A stretch of 64,000 nt of DNA from Drouetiella hepatica Uher 2000/2452 (GTDB lineage Bacteria; Cyanobacteriota; Cyanobacteriia; Elainellales; Elainellaceae), in NCBI GenBank assembly GCA_019359505.1, contig JAHHHD010000008.1, positions 62,001 through 126,000 on the forward strand, read 5' to 3'. The notes beneath the pieces were generated by a model. The model did not search any database and was not told where the DNA came from. It saw only the letters and a program-made list of their open reading frames with translations. Each line of letters starts with the position of its first letter. Position 1 is the stretch's first letter. Positions 27,219-36,543 of the stretch are shown piece after piece. The position numbers were made by a program, and so were the translations under genes.

Positions 27219-28679
27219 TTAGCGATCGCACAGCGTATTCGCAGGAGAAAAAGAACGCGTTACTTCGGCATAAACTTGCAGAATATCGTCAATCTTTTTT
27301 TCCCAATCAAAGCGCTCAAGCACCTGCTGCCGTCCTGCCTGCCCCATTTGTTTACGCAGAATTGGAGACTTTGCCAGTTTGATCATCGCATCTGCCAAAT
27401 CTTCAATGAAATCGGCTTGAGAAGTGGGGGCAATTAGCACACCAGACTGCTCGTTAACATAGTCAATTGGCCCTCCCCAACTGGTGGCAATCACAGGCAA
27501 ACCGACCGTCATGGCTTCCAGCACTACCGCTCCACCACATTCAAACAGACTGGGCAGCACTAAGACATCGGCATGTTGGAGTCGCTGGGCGCATTCAGCT
27601 TGCGACAGCCAGCCTATAAACTGCACTGCCGCGCGATCGGAGGTGCGATCGCCTTCAGAATCCTTGAGGTTGTCCTGAGTCGTGTGACCCATCATTCCTA
27701 ACTCTTGGGCTAACTGCTCAAGCGCTGCGCGATCGGGGCCCTCTCCGATAATTTCCAATTTGGCAGGCGTTTGTTCTAGCACTTTTTTAAGCGCCCTTAG
27801 CAATAAATCAACGCCCTTCCAATCTACCAACCGCCCCATAAACACAAATCTCGTCACGGCACTTTCGGGTGTGGGCGATTTCAACATCGATGGATTAAAC
27901 AGCTTAGGCTTCCAGAGCGAGATATCTACCCCATTTTCTACCAACTCAATCACCTGACCTTGAATACCTGTAGGCAGCGCATTTCGCGTTCGTTGGTTGG
28001 CAACCAGCAAAATATCTGCCAGCCTTTTACCTGGGATCAAAGCGTTGAGAACATTGGATAAGAGGCGACCCAGGTAAACGCTCAGTCTGACGGCTCGGCT
28101 TTGCATATGTTGAAATCCGGGCGGATAGGTCATGCCGCCATTCATAGGTCCCATGACCACAGGAACTCCCATGCCATAAATCAGTGAAGGAGTGCGAGGA
28201 GAGACACAGATGGGCTGATGAATGAGGTCAATTCGCTGACTTTTGACGATTTCTCGACTCAAACGACGCTGATAGATCTGAGTCAAAAGCTGCATAGCAA
28301 ACCCGCAGGTCATTGCAAAGATGGCTCTCGGCAGATATTGACTTGTAGAGTACAGGGCGCGGTGAACAGCTGTATCTGGGGTGAAATAGATGCGATCGCT
28401 GTCTTCAGCAAAGCTATCCATTAATTCATCACGCGTTCGTTCATGCACCACCAGCCAAGCCTCAATGCCTCGCTGACGCAAAATTCTAAAATAGTGCAAG
28501 GGTAAGGTGGCTTCGCCGCCAAACCGCATTGAGGCATGTTCAGCAACAATCAAAATTCTTAGATTGCAGGGATCGGCAGGAGCGATCGATGCAGCTTGCT
28601 GCGAATTAGAGCGAGAGCTAAACGGCTCCATGAGTTGAGCGGTTTTTGTCGTCAACGCGTTGAAGAATGTTTGAAGCAT
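27219..28679 (-). CDS. Glycosyltransferase family 4
   Basis: A 486-aa GT-B fold enzyme. The N-terminal half has RILIVAEHASMRFGGEATLP, the acceptor-binding glycine region. The C-terminal half has FVFMGRLVDWKGVDLLLRAL, the nucleotide-sugar site VLPSLFECGGAVVLEAMTVG (the E-x7-E motif) and LPVIATSWGGP. It transfers sugars from nucleotide donors and probably acts on extracellular or cell-wall polysaccharide. It lies directly downstream of a polytopic mannosyltransferase-like gene on the same strand (44-bp gap), so the two are probably one operon. Donor and acceptor are unknown. Confidence 0.88.
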   Translation of the reverse strand: MLQTFFNALTTKTAQLMEPFSSRSNSQQAASIAPADPCNLRILIVAEHASMRFGGEATLPLHYFRILRQRGIEAWLVVHERTRDELMDSFAEDSDRIYFTPDTAVHRALYSTSQYLPRAIFAMTCGFAMQLLTQIYQRRLSREIVKSQRIDLIHQPICVSPRTPSLIYGMGVPVVMGPMNGGMTYPPGFQHMQSRAVRLSVYLGRLLSNVLNALIPGKRLADILLVANQRTRNALPTGIQGQVIELVENGVDISLWKPKLFNPSMLKSPTPESAVTRFVFMGRLVDWKGVDLLLRALKKVLEQTPAKLEIIGEGPDRAALEQLAQELGMMGHTTQDNLKDSEGDRTSDRAAVQFIGWLSQAECAQRLQHADVLVLPSLFECGGAVVLEAMTVGLPVIATSWGGPIDYVNEQSGVLIAPTSQADFIEDLADAMIKLAKSPILRKQMGQAGRQQVLERFDWEKKIDDILQVYAEVTRSFSPANTLCDR

Positions 28680-28723
28680 AATACACCCCTTAAGAACTTA
28701 AAGCCGCCGCACAGCACAACATT

Positions 28724-30217
28724 TTACTTCGATCGAGAAGAGGGCGGAATCTGTCTCGAATGAGAAGGCTGAAGCAATTCATCACTGCTTAAAGTGGTAA
28801 AAGTATTTTCAAGCGCCAGCACAATTTGCTGACGAAAGACAAGGACAGAGAGAGCAGGCACCCACGTAATCAAACTACCCGCAAAGCTCAGCAAGGTGTC
28901 GCCACTACCTGCACCCATGACTGCGCCAGTCGTTAAACAGAAGACAAAGCTGGTCAGAGAGAAAATAGACGCATTGATAGCCAATAGCGCAAAGGGTAGA
29001 AGAACGGAAGGATACCAAGGCATCAGCCAAGGCGTAGCTCCCAGGAGCAATACAAGCGTTACCCATCCCAAGTCAACGATTAGATGAGCCTCAGAGTATC
29101 TTGACTTGAGCCAGGGTTGAAATAATTTCCAGGCATAAAAGCCTGCAAAACCCAAAAAGGTGATCCGAGCCATTTGCTGCATGATGGCTTGATTTTGGTA
29201 CAGTTCTGAACCTGTGGTGAATGAAATAATCAGGTTAACCAAATGGTGGATCGATCGAGCTGTTAATCCAGAGACACCCGGATTAAGCAAGCTTTTCCAA
29301 GCTGCCAGCGTTGGAAAAACGGTGTAGCTTAGCACCAGAACAATGGCTAAACAGATTGCCGTGGCGATCGCCAATTCGCGCCATCGCCGTCGCCGAACCA
29401 AGAAACCTGCAACCAGCGGGAACCAAATAATAGGCAGGGTTTTAGTCAAAAATCCTGCCGTAACCGCTAAAACTGAAGCCACGTAAAGACGGTTGTAAAG
29501 ACAAATAATGAGCAAAATAATTGAAGAACACAGGAATACGTCAACATGAGCATCTGCAATATGAGCCATCAGCAGAAAAGGATTTAGCAGATATATCATC
29601 GTCAGCTTACTTCGATGGGGAGACGGTTTGAGGAACCGCCAGATCAAGTAAGCGTTTAAAACGTAAGCCAGGACACAAAAAATCTTGAATACATAAACTC
29701 CGATGATCGGACTCAATTGAACGAATAGAGCCGATACCATAAAAAACACTTCGGAGATCGGGCCGTAGGTCGAAGTTTGCAGCCAGTATAGCAGTGGATC
29801 AAGTACAGTAGAGACTTTACTAGAAGGGATGATGTAAGGATTTATACCCCGCAACCCCATCAGACCATACTGAAGGTAGAGATAGATATCATTGCTGAGT
29901 GGATATGCGATAAATGCTAGAACTAAGAAGGGAGTTGCAGGTCTAAGTAATTGAGTAAACTTCAGATCATTAGAAACTTCTCGTTTTTGCAACAACCAAG
30001 CAATATAGGCAAAACAAGTACAAAGATAGGCTAACGTTGATACAAATCTAACAGAGCTGACACCGTTGAACGATGCATCGTTAAAACTGGCTTCTTCGCC
30101 CGTGATAATGTCCGAAAAGCTCGTCACTCCACCGATCGTAAAAATAACGCACAAAACCAAGGCAGCAGACAGTGCAAATGCAAACAGAAAGCCCTGACTT
30201 TTAATCGCTCTCACCAT
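28724..30217 (-). CDS. Polytopic membrane glycosyltransferase-like protein (GT-87/DUF2029 type)
   Basis: 497 aa with about 11-12 hydrophobic segments (for example FLFAFALSAALVLCVIFTIG at the N-terminus). The loop after helix 2, with LSNDIYLYLQYGLMGLRG, and the segment AHIADAHVDVFLC are typical of polyprenyl-phosphate-dependent GT-C enzymes such as alpha-mannosyltransferases. It presumably uses a lipid-linked sugar outside the membrane. A GT2 enzyme that makes polyprenyl-phosphate sugars is encoded at 11801 and as a relic at 30436. The family call is moderate. Confidence 0.72.
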   Translation of the reverse strand: MVRAIKSQGFLFAFALSAALVLCVIFTIGGVTSFSDIITGEEASFNDASFNGVSSVRFVSTLAYLCTCFAYIAWLLQKREVSNDLKFTQLLRPATPFLVLAFIAYPLSNDIYLYLQYGLMGLRGINPYIIPSSKVSTVLDPLLYWLQTSTYGPISEVFFMVSALFVQLSPIIGVYVFKIFCVLAYVLNAYLIWRFLKPSPHRSKLTMIYLLNPFLLMAHIADAHVDVFLCSSIILLIICLYNRLYVASVLAVTAGFLTKTLPIIWFPLVAGFLVRRRRWRELAIATAICLAIVLVLSYTVFPTLAAWKSLLNPGVSGLTARSIHHLVNLIISFTTGSELYQNQAIMQQMARITFLGFAGFYAWKLFQPWLKSRYSEAHLIVDLGWVTLVLLLGATPWLMPWYPSVLLPFALLAINASIFSLTSFVFCLTTGAVMGAGSGDTLLSFAGSLITWVPALSVLVFRQQIVLALENTFTTLSSDELLQPSHSRQIPPSSRSK

Positions 30218-30435
30218 GATTTTTCCAAGGAAACTGCAAAGAATTCTAAAGGATTAAAGCGATCGTAACCCCTGATTAAAGATAGTTAAGAAGCCTCTGA
30301 CACAATGCACCCTGCGAAACTTGTACCTTGCGAAACTTGCACCTGCAAAACTCTGAAGAAATCAAACTATTTAGAAGAATGTCCCACAACCTGCTCCCCA
30401 TAACCTGCCTAAGCATCTTACTTAAGCGAGGTAAC

Positions 30436-30954
30436 TTAAGTGACTTGCCAGTTGAGCTTTAGATTAATCCAAAGGTTCCAAATGGCGACAGCAGCAATTG
30501 CTAAAAAGTTAGCAAGATACGGATTGAGATGCAAGGCGTTGAACAGCAGATTCAAAAGCAAGACCTGTAGAATTAGTCCCATCAAACCCATGGGGTTGAA
30601 CTTTGGCAAGCACTTGAGAGTCCGTCTCTGAGAGCCTTGCTGCTGCGCAAGATCTTTGAATGTCCAGCCACCGATATTGCCACGACCCAGCACTTCTAGC
30701 AGAATTTTGTAGCCAGGAGCTAGGGAAATACCTGCGATCGCCTGACGACCCACCAAAAAGTAGCCGCTCATCGGTTCAGTGATGCTACTCAAAACTTTGG
30801 GCAATGCAATCGACCGCCCTCGCTCATCCTGACAATGCAGGGTCAACCTTATCGATTCTCCATCGCCACCTTGTGAGTAGATTTCGGTTAAACCAGGAAC
30901 TTTTAGCAATCCAGTTGGCACCTGAAAACAACTGCTCTGTTGAGTATTCAGCAT
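30436..30954 (-). pseudogene. Internally deleted relic of a GT2-GtrA glycosyltransferase gene
   Basis: The 172-codon open frame aligns in three pieces with the intact protein at 11801-13123. The head (VPTGLLKVPGL) resembles its N-terminus (TPSGALQIPDL). The middle (EPMSGYFLVGRQAIAG, GYKILLEVLGRGNI) matches its substrate loop. The tail (GLILQVLLLNLLFNALHLNP, AIWNLWINLKLNWQVT) matches its last GtrA helices. The GT2 catalytic core with the DDD motif and about 110 residues between GRGNI and WTF are missing. The reading frame stays open across both deletions. It can hardly be an active transferase; a residual membrane function cannot be excluded. It sits upstream of two glycosyltransferase genes on the same strand. 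Confidence 0.75.
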
Positions 30955-31110
30955 TTAATGATTGACAGAGTGAATAGGTCGCTAACTCAGGAGAACTGTT
31001 GAACTTGCCTCTATGCAACATCTTCTTCCACCAGCAAGTTCTGTCAAAACTGCCTCAAATCAAAACCGCCTCATAATAGCCGCTAATCTACTTAAATTGC
31101 GCTGGTTAAG

Positions 31111-31134
31111 GTATGGGCTTAGCTAAGCCCATAC
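31111..31134. repeat. 24-bp perfect palindrome
   Basis: GTATGGGCTTAG followed by its exact complement, without spacer, in the 480-bp gap 30955-31434. It may be a terminator or a protein-binding site; nothing else is recognisable in the gap. Confidence 0.5.
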
Positions 31135-31434
31135 GGCAGAGCGGTTGTACAAGTTATTTAATCCACGACTCTAAGTTAAAGTCAAAACAAATTGGCTGTA
31201 AATACTCCTTTAGTTAGGCGCACTGATATTCTGATGGATTGGCAGAAGAAAATGACTCCATTCTTACCAGTCGGGTAATGCTTTGGGGGGATATCTCAAT
31301 CGTTTGGTGGCAGGAAGCCTGGAACGGTGATTGACGAGAGACTGATATCAGAATCTAAACCTCGATCGCAGAGTTAATTCAAAGCGAGGAAGAAAATACC
31401 TTTAGATCTGTGCTTCTAGTCTTCAGAGGTCAAG

Positions 31435-31728
31435 ATGCATTCTTCACTAGACAGAGTTGTAATTAACAGTTTCTTAGAAAATTGCTGGAAGATTAGCCCA
31501 CCTCATAGGCTTGAGCAGAAGATCTTTGGAGGGCTATTGCAATATTTGAAAACCTTGCTGGTTGAATCTCAAGAACTGCAAATAGAGCAAATTATTGACC
31601 CCAGAACCAGCAGAATTTATTGGCATGTTTTTGATCCTTTTCACTGCATCCACCATCGATTTGAGTATCAAGAGGAAGTTTTAGCTTGGTTAGCTAGACT
31701 GGCTTGGTTAACTGAACCGCTTCAGTAA
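31435..31728 (+). CDS. Hypothetical protein, 97 aa
   Basis: A small soluble protein with the stretches SFLENCWKISPPHRLEQK and DPRTSRIYWHVFDPFH, the pattern of short conserved cyanobacterial proteins of unknown function. No signal peptide or membrane helix. The Trp/His-rich C-terminal half looks like a small alpha/beta domain. It stands alone between two long gene-poor stretches. The start is the ATG at 31435. Confidence 0.6.
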   Translation: MHSSLDRVVINSFLENCWKISPPHRLEQKIFGGLLQYLKTLLVESQELQIEQIIDPRTSRIYWHVFDPFHCIHHRFEYQEEVLAWLARLAWLTEPLQ

Positions 31729-32821
31729 CGGTAGATTTCAAGCCAAGCGACTGATTCGAGATTCCTCCCATTTGTGCAAATCATTTGATGCAGTTAAGTT
31801 TATGTTTGAGTTTGCCACTCATCGTCAGGTCTTTGATTTTCCAAAGCTATTCACCTATGGCTCCTTCTCGCAAGTGATTTAGAATTGCTATATTTGACAA
31901 AAGTTATTAGTAGGATGTATCGACAGTTACTTTAATCAATAAGACGACGAGCTACTTAAACCTTTATTTTGAGAAGTGACACCTTTATAAGTAGTTCAAC
32001 CTTGTTATGCCGTCATACATATTACATCCTCATACATAGTCACCTGTTTTTGATGGAGCTATCTCATCAGGCGAAAGTTCAGTTTGACTCAGCTAGAACT
32101 ATCTAAGACATGGAACAGCAGCTTTTCATTATTTTTGTCATAGCTTGACTCTAAGGTGCTTAAAACACGTTGCTTCACAGCACTTTACCTCTAGATTATT
32201 TTTACTTAAACCGGGTTTAATCCAGGTGCGCTGGGACACTTTATAGGGAGCTACCCTAGCCAAAACTGATATCTTAATGTATACCTTTACATAGATGTCG
32301 TTGGTTTAAACCTATTATTTCATCTCCCGCTAAGCTAAAAATAAAACTCCAGCTATTAAACGCACTTAATTCTGATCAATAGTTAGAACGACCTGATTAA
32401 AGCAAAAATAGTTCGCTCTGAAAGGCTGACTGTATCTGAATAGCGCTATGAATTCATTTAGGTTTGTCTATCTATTTAGATGTTTCGGTCAGCTTGAGTC
32501 TATGGGCTTTATACAAGGTTGTTATTTTCATCTCTTACGTTGATGCCTAGCAAAACCGTTGAGTGATAGTACTTCTGTAGGGCATATCTTGACTTCTATG
32601 AAAATCATCATTGTTACTGGTATAGGCATCAATTAGGTAAGCTCATTTTCCACAGGAAGGTAATTGTTACTTCCTTCTGTGGTGTTTCGATCGCGATAAG
32701 ACGAAGGGGTGTGGTTTTAGTGATTGAGATGTGTTGATCGTTGGAAGGGCAGCATTCTGGTTCGACCATTCCATGCAATCTTTAGAGTGAAAACTGTAAT
32801 TTTATAGAGAGTATCGCGACT
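31729..32821. other. 1.1-kb AT-rich gene-free region upstream of phosphoketolase
   Basis: No open frame of convincing composition on either strand. The region is AT-rich compared with neighbours and contains an imperfect hairpin 140-170 bp before the phosphoketolase start (32650-32682). It may hold a distant promoter, a long leader or an RNA gene; I cannot identify any of these. Confidence 0.5.
32650..32682 (+). promoter_or_regulatory. Imperfect hairpin upstream of phosphoketolase gene
   Basis: CCACAGGAAGGTAA (32650-32663) pairs with TTACTTCCTTCTGTGG (32667-32682), with a bulge, around a TTG loop. Its position in the leader region makes a regulatory role possible, but this is inference. Confidence 0.4.
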
Positions 32822-35257
32822 ATGGTAGCAACGCCCCCAAAAGCAAATATAGAGACTTCGATTAGTGCGTTTGGTACCGCACGTTCCACCGTTGAAGGAG
32901 CACCCCTGAGTGCGGACGAGCTTGGCAAGATGCATGCGTTTTGGCGAGCTGCAAACTATTTGGCAGTTGGGATGATCTACCTGCGGGAAAACCCCTTGCT
33001 GAGAGAACCCCTCAAGTCTGAACAGATTAAGCTACGATTGCTGGGGCATTGGGGTTCCAGTCCAGGCATCAGCTTTCTTTACACTCACCTAAACCGAGTG
33101 ATTAAGAAGTTTGATCAAGATATGCTGTTCATGGTCGGTGCAGGGCATGGTGCGCCCGGTTTCCTGGGTCCTTGCTACCTTGAAGGAACCTATTCGCGGT
33201 TTTATTCTGAATGCTGCGAGAACGAAGCTGGCATGAGGCAGTTCTTCAAGCAATTCTCATTCCCAGGCGGTGTTGGCAGCCATTGCACCCCCGAAACTCC
33301 AGGTTCCATTCATGAAGGGGGCGAACTGGGCTATAGCCTTTCTCATGCCTACGGCGCTGCCTTTGATAACCCTAATTTGATTGTGGTGTCTATGCCGGGC
33401 GACGGCGAGTCTGAGACGGGTCCTCTCGCTACCTCCTGGCACTCCAACAAGTTTATCAACCCCATCCGAGATGGTGCAGTCCTGCCTGTGTTGCACCTGA
33501 ACGGCTACAAGATCAATAACCCCACAATTCTGTCGCGTATCAGCCATCGAGAGCTAAAAGCATTGTTTGAAGGCTACGGTTATGAACCTTACTTTGTTGA
33601 AGGCTCTGATCCTGAGTCAATGCACCAGGCAATGGCAGCTACCCTAGATCACTGTGTTTCTATGATTCACAGCATTCAACAGGAAGCTCGCAGCAGCGGG
33701 GTTGCCACTCGCCCTATTTGGCCGATGATTGTCATGCGAACCCCCAAGGGTTGGACAGGTCCCACAGAAGTAGATGGTCATAAAGTCGAAGGGTTTTGGC
33801 GCTCTCACCAGGTGCCGATGGGTGGAATGCACAGCAATCCTGAGCATGTGCGTCAGTTAGAAGCTTGGATGCGAAGCTACAAGCCAGAAGAGCTGTTTGA
33901 CGCCAACGGCGCTTTGCTGCCTGAGATTAAAGAAATGGCGCCGATCGGCGATAAGCGACTGGGTTCCACGCCCTACGGAAACGGGGGTTTGTTGCTGCAT
34001 GAGCTAAATATGCCCGATTTCCGGCAGTATGGTGTGCAGGTGGACAAGCCCGGTTTAACGGAGGCTGAGAACACCAAGCCTCTGGGCGTGTTTCTACGGG
34101 ATGTCATGAAAAACAACATGACGAATTTTCGAGTTTTTGGTCCTGACGAAAACACTTCTAATAAACTGGGCGCGGTTTACGAGGTCAGCAAGAAGTTCTG
34201 GATCGCAGATTACTTGCCTGAAGATGCAGACGGTGGCGAACTGTCTCCCGATGGTCGGGTCATGGAGATGTTAAGTGAGCATACGCTGGAAGGCTGGCTA
34301 GAAGGTTACTTGCTGAGCGGACGGCATGGTTTCTTCTCTACCTATGAGTCGTTTGCTCACGTGATCGATTCCATGTTCAACCAGCACGCGAAGTGGTTGT
34401 CCATCTGCAATCACATTCACTGGCGAGAAGAGGTTGCCTCTCTTAACCTGCTGATTACCTCGACCGTTTGGCGGCAGGATCATAATGGTTTTACCCACCA
34501 AGATCCAGGCTTCATTGATATTGTGCTGAATAAGAGTCCAGATGTGGTTCGCATTTATATGCCGCCTGATGTTAACACGTTGCTATCGGTGGCAGACCAC
34601 TGCTTACGCAGCAAGAATTACATCAATGTCATCGTGTGTGATAAGCAGTTGCACTTGCAGTATCACAGCATGAATGATGCGATTAAGAACTGCACGAAAG
34701 GCATTGATATCTGGCATTGGGCAAGCAATGACCAAGGAGGAGAGCCGGATGTTGTGCTGGTAACTGCGGGTGATATCCCTACACAGGAGTCATTGGCAGC
34801 CACGTGGCTGCTGCGGGAGAATTTCCCGGATTTGAAGATTCGTTTTATTAACGTGATCGACCTGTTCAAGTTGCAGCCTGAATCAGAGCATCCTCATGGA
34901 TTAAGCGATCGCGATTTTGACAGTCTCTTTACTCCCGATAAGCCCGTCATTTTCAACTTCCACGGCTATCCCTGGTTGATTCATCGTCTCACCTACCGTC
35001 GTACCAATCATGCAAACATCCATGTGCGGGGTTACAAGGAGGCGGGCAACATCAACACCCCGTTAGACCTGGCGATCCAAAACCAAATTGACCGCTTTAG
35101 TATTGCGATCGATGTGATTGACCGAGTTCCTCATCTTAGGGTAGCGGGTGCTCATGTTAAAGAAATGCTCAAAGACGAGCAGATTTCTTGCACTAACTAC
35201 GCCTATGAGTATGGTATCGATCGCCCTGATGTGGTGGATTGGAAGTGGCCTTACTAA
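32822..35257 (+). CDS. xfp: Phosphoketolase (xylulose-5-phosphate/fructose-6-phosphate)
   Basis: An 811-aa thiamine-diphosphate enzyme that splits xylulose-5-phosphate (or fructose-6-phosphate) with phosphate into acetyl phosphate and an aldose phosphate. Signatures are [17 protein letters not shown] (about residue 76), GAGHGAPG, the metal/ThDP motif [20 protein letters not shown] (about 196-215) and [13 protein letters not shown]. The C-terminal domain is complete. Length is typical. A hairpin terminator follows. Together with the downstream lactate dehydrogenase-type gene it suggests a fermentative or carbon-overflow setting. Confidence 0.96.
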   Translation: MVATPPKANIETSISAFGTARSTVEGAPLSADELGKMHAFWRAANYLAVGMIYLRENPLLREPLKSEQIKLRLLGHWGSSPGISFLYTHLNRVIKKFDQDMLFMVGAGHGAPGFLGPCYLEGTYSRFYSECCENEAGMRQFFKQFSFPGGVGSHCTPETPGSIHEGGELGYSLSHAYGAAFDNPNLIVVSMPGDGESETGPLATSWHSNKFINPIRDGAVLPVLHLNGYKINNPTILSRISHRELKALFEGYGYEPYFVEGSDPESMHQAMAATLDHCVSMIHSIQQEARSSGVATRPIWPMIVMRTPKGWTGPTEVDGHKVEGFWRSHQVPMGGMHSNPEHVRQLEAWMRSYKPEELFDANGALLPEIKEMAPIGDKRLGSTPYGNGGLLLHELNMPDFRQYGVQVDKPGLTEAENTKPLGVFLRDVMKNNMTNFRVFGPDENTSNKLGAVYEVSKKFWIADYLPEDADGGELSPDGRVMEMLSEHTLEGWLEGYLLSGRHGFFSTYESFAHVIDSMFNQHAKWLSICNHIHWREEVASLNLLITSTVWRQDHNGFTHQDPGFIDIVLNKSPDVVRIYMPPDVNTLLSVADHCLRSKNYINVIVCDKQLHLQYHSMNDAIKNCTKGIDIWHWASNDQGGEPDVVLVTAGDIPTQESLAATWLLRENFPDLKIRFINVIDLFKLQPESEHPHGLSDRDFDSLFTPDKPVIFNFHGYPWLIHRLTYRRTNHANIHVRGYKEAGNINTPLDLAIQNQIDRFSIAIDVIDRVPHLRVAGAHVKEMLKDEQISCTNYAYEYGIDRPDVVDWKWPY

Positions 35258-35279
35258 CTAGCTTCATTACCTAATTGCG

Positions 35280-35306
35280 AAGGGCATACCAACAATGGAT
35301 GCCCTT
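35280..35306 (+). terminator. Intrinsic terminator after phosphoketolase
   Basis: AAGGGCAT (35280-35287) pairs with ATGCCCTT (35299-35306) and is followed by TGTTGTTCT, a U-rich tail. Confidence 0.75.
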
Positions 35307-35405
35307 TGTTGTTCTGACCAAGTTAGGTAAAACTTGATGTTGCGCTAAGCCCTCTAGCCTGCTGATTTCTGCTCAGTAACATCCTGCCCCTTGGGAGCTT
35401 GCATC

Positions 35406-36431
35406 ATGAAGGTTGCCTTTTTTAGTAGTAAATCCTACGATCGCCAATCATTTGAAGCTGCAGACGCTAACCATCATCATGCGCTGACGTTCTTTGACAC
35501 CCAACTCAACGGACATTCGGCTCTGTTGGCAGAAGATTTTCCAGCCGTATGTATGTTTGTCAACGACATTGCCGATGCGACAACGCTGGACGTTCTTGCC
35601 TCCCGTGGAACTCGGCTGCTGGCACTGCGTTCGGCTGGGTTCAACACAGTCGATCTGAAGCGAGCAGCAGAGCTGGGTATCAAGGTAGTGCGAGTTCCGG
35701 CTTACTCTCCCTACGCAGTTGCCGAACATGCAGTTGCATTGGTTCTGACTCTGAACCGCAAACTCCACAAGGCCTATAACCGGGTGCGGGAGGACAACTT
35801 TTCCCTAGAAGGATTGCTGGGATTTGACCTGCATGGCTGTACGGTTGGCGTGGTGGGCACCGGAAAAATTGGTCTTGTGTTCGCCCAAATTATGCAGGGC
35901 TTTGGTTGTTCACTGTTGGGCTATGATGCCTATCCCAATGCTCAATTTGAAGCGATCGGCAATGCCCGATATGTTCCCCTAGCAGAACTTTTGGCTCAAT
36001 CTGACATCATTTCCCTCCACTGTCCGCTGCTCCCTGAGACGCATCATCTGATTGGTACCGAGACGATCGCCCAGATGAAATCGGGAGTTATGTTAATTAA
36101 CACCAGTCGCGGTGGCTTGATTGACACACTTGCTGTGATTCAGGGGATTAAGTCCGGCAAAATTGGTTACTTGGGCATTGATGTGTATGAACAGGAGAAT
36201 GAGCTTTTCTTCCAAGACCTGTCCAATACCATCATCCAGGACGACACGTTCCAATTGCTCTTATCGTTTTCTAATGTAGTCGTTACAGCACACCAGGCAT
36301 TTTTCACCCGAAATGCCCTAGAAACCATTGCCACCACGACCCTGTCTAACATCACTGATTTTGAGCAGGGGAATCCCTTAAAGAATGAAGTGATTTATCA
36401 GCCTCCTACTCTCGAAAAAACGGCTATTTGA
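35406..36431 (+). CDS. ldhA: D-2-hydroxyacid dehydrogenase (D-lactate dehydrogenase type)
   Basis: 341 aa from the ATG at 35406 (ribosome site GGGAG eight bases upstream; an in-frame TTG at 35391 is less likely). The opening MKVAFFSSKSYDRQSF is characteristic of bacterial fermentative D-lactate dehydrogenases. The NAD-binding motif is VGVVGTGKIGLVFAQIM. The catalytic Arg lies in NTSRGGLIDT, the Glu in DVYEQENELFF and the His in VVVTAHQAFFT. The enzyme reduces pyruvate to D-lactate with NADH. It lies 149 bp after phosphoketolase but beyond a terminator, so it may have its own promoter. Confidence 0.9.
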   Translation: MKVAFFSSKSYDRQSFEAADANHHHALTFFDTQLNGHSALLAEDFPAVCMFVNDIADATTLDVLASRGTRLLALRSAGFNTVDLKRAAELGIKVVRVPAYSPYAVAEHAVALVLTLNRKLHKAYNRVREDNFSLEGLLGFDLHGCTVGVVGTGKIGLVFAQIMQGFGCSLLGYDAYPNAQFEAIGNARYVPLAELLAQSDIISLHCPLLPETHHLIGTETIAQMKSGVMLINTSRGGLIDTLAVIQGIKSGKIGYLGIDVYEQENELFFQDLSNTIIQDDTFQLLLSFSNVVVTAHQAFFTRNALETIATTTLSNITDFEQGNPLKNEVIYQPPTLEKTAI

Positions 36432-36543
36432 AGTCTACTGTGAAACCCTTGATTCATCGCACCAAGATTGTAGCTACCAATAGTAGAACACAGGTGAATG
36501 CTGGCTACCATCTTTTATCTTTCAACAGCTAAATGCAATCGCA

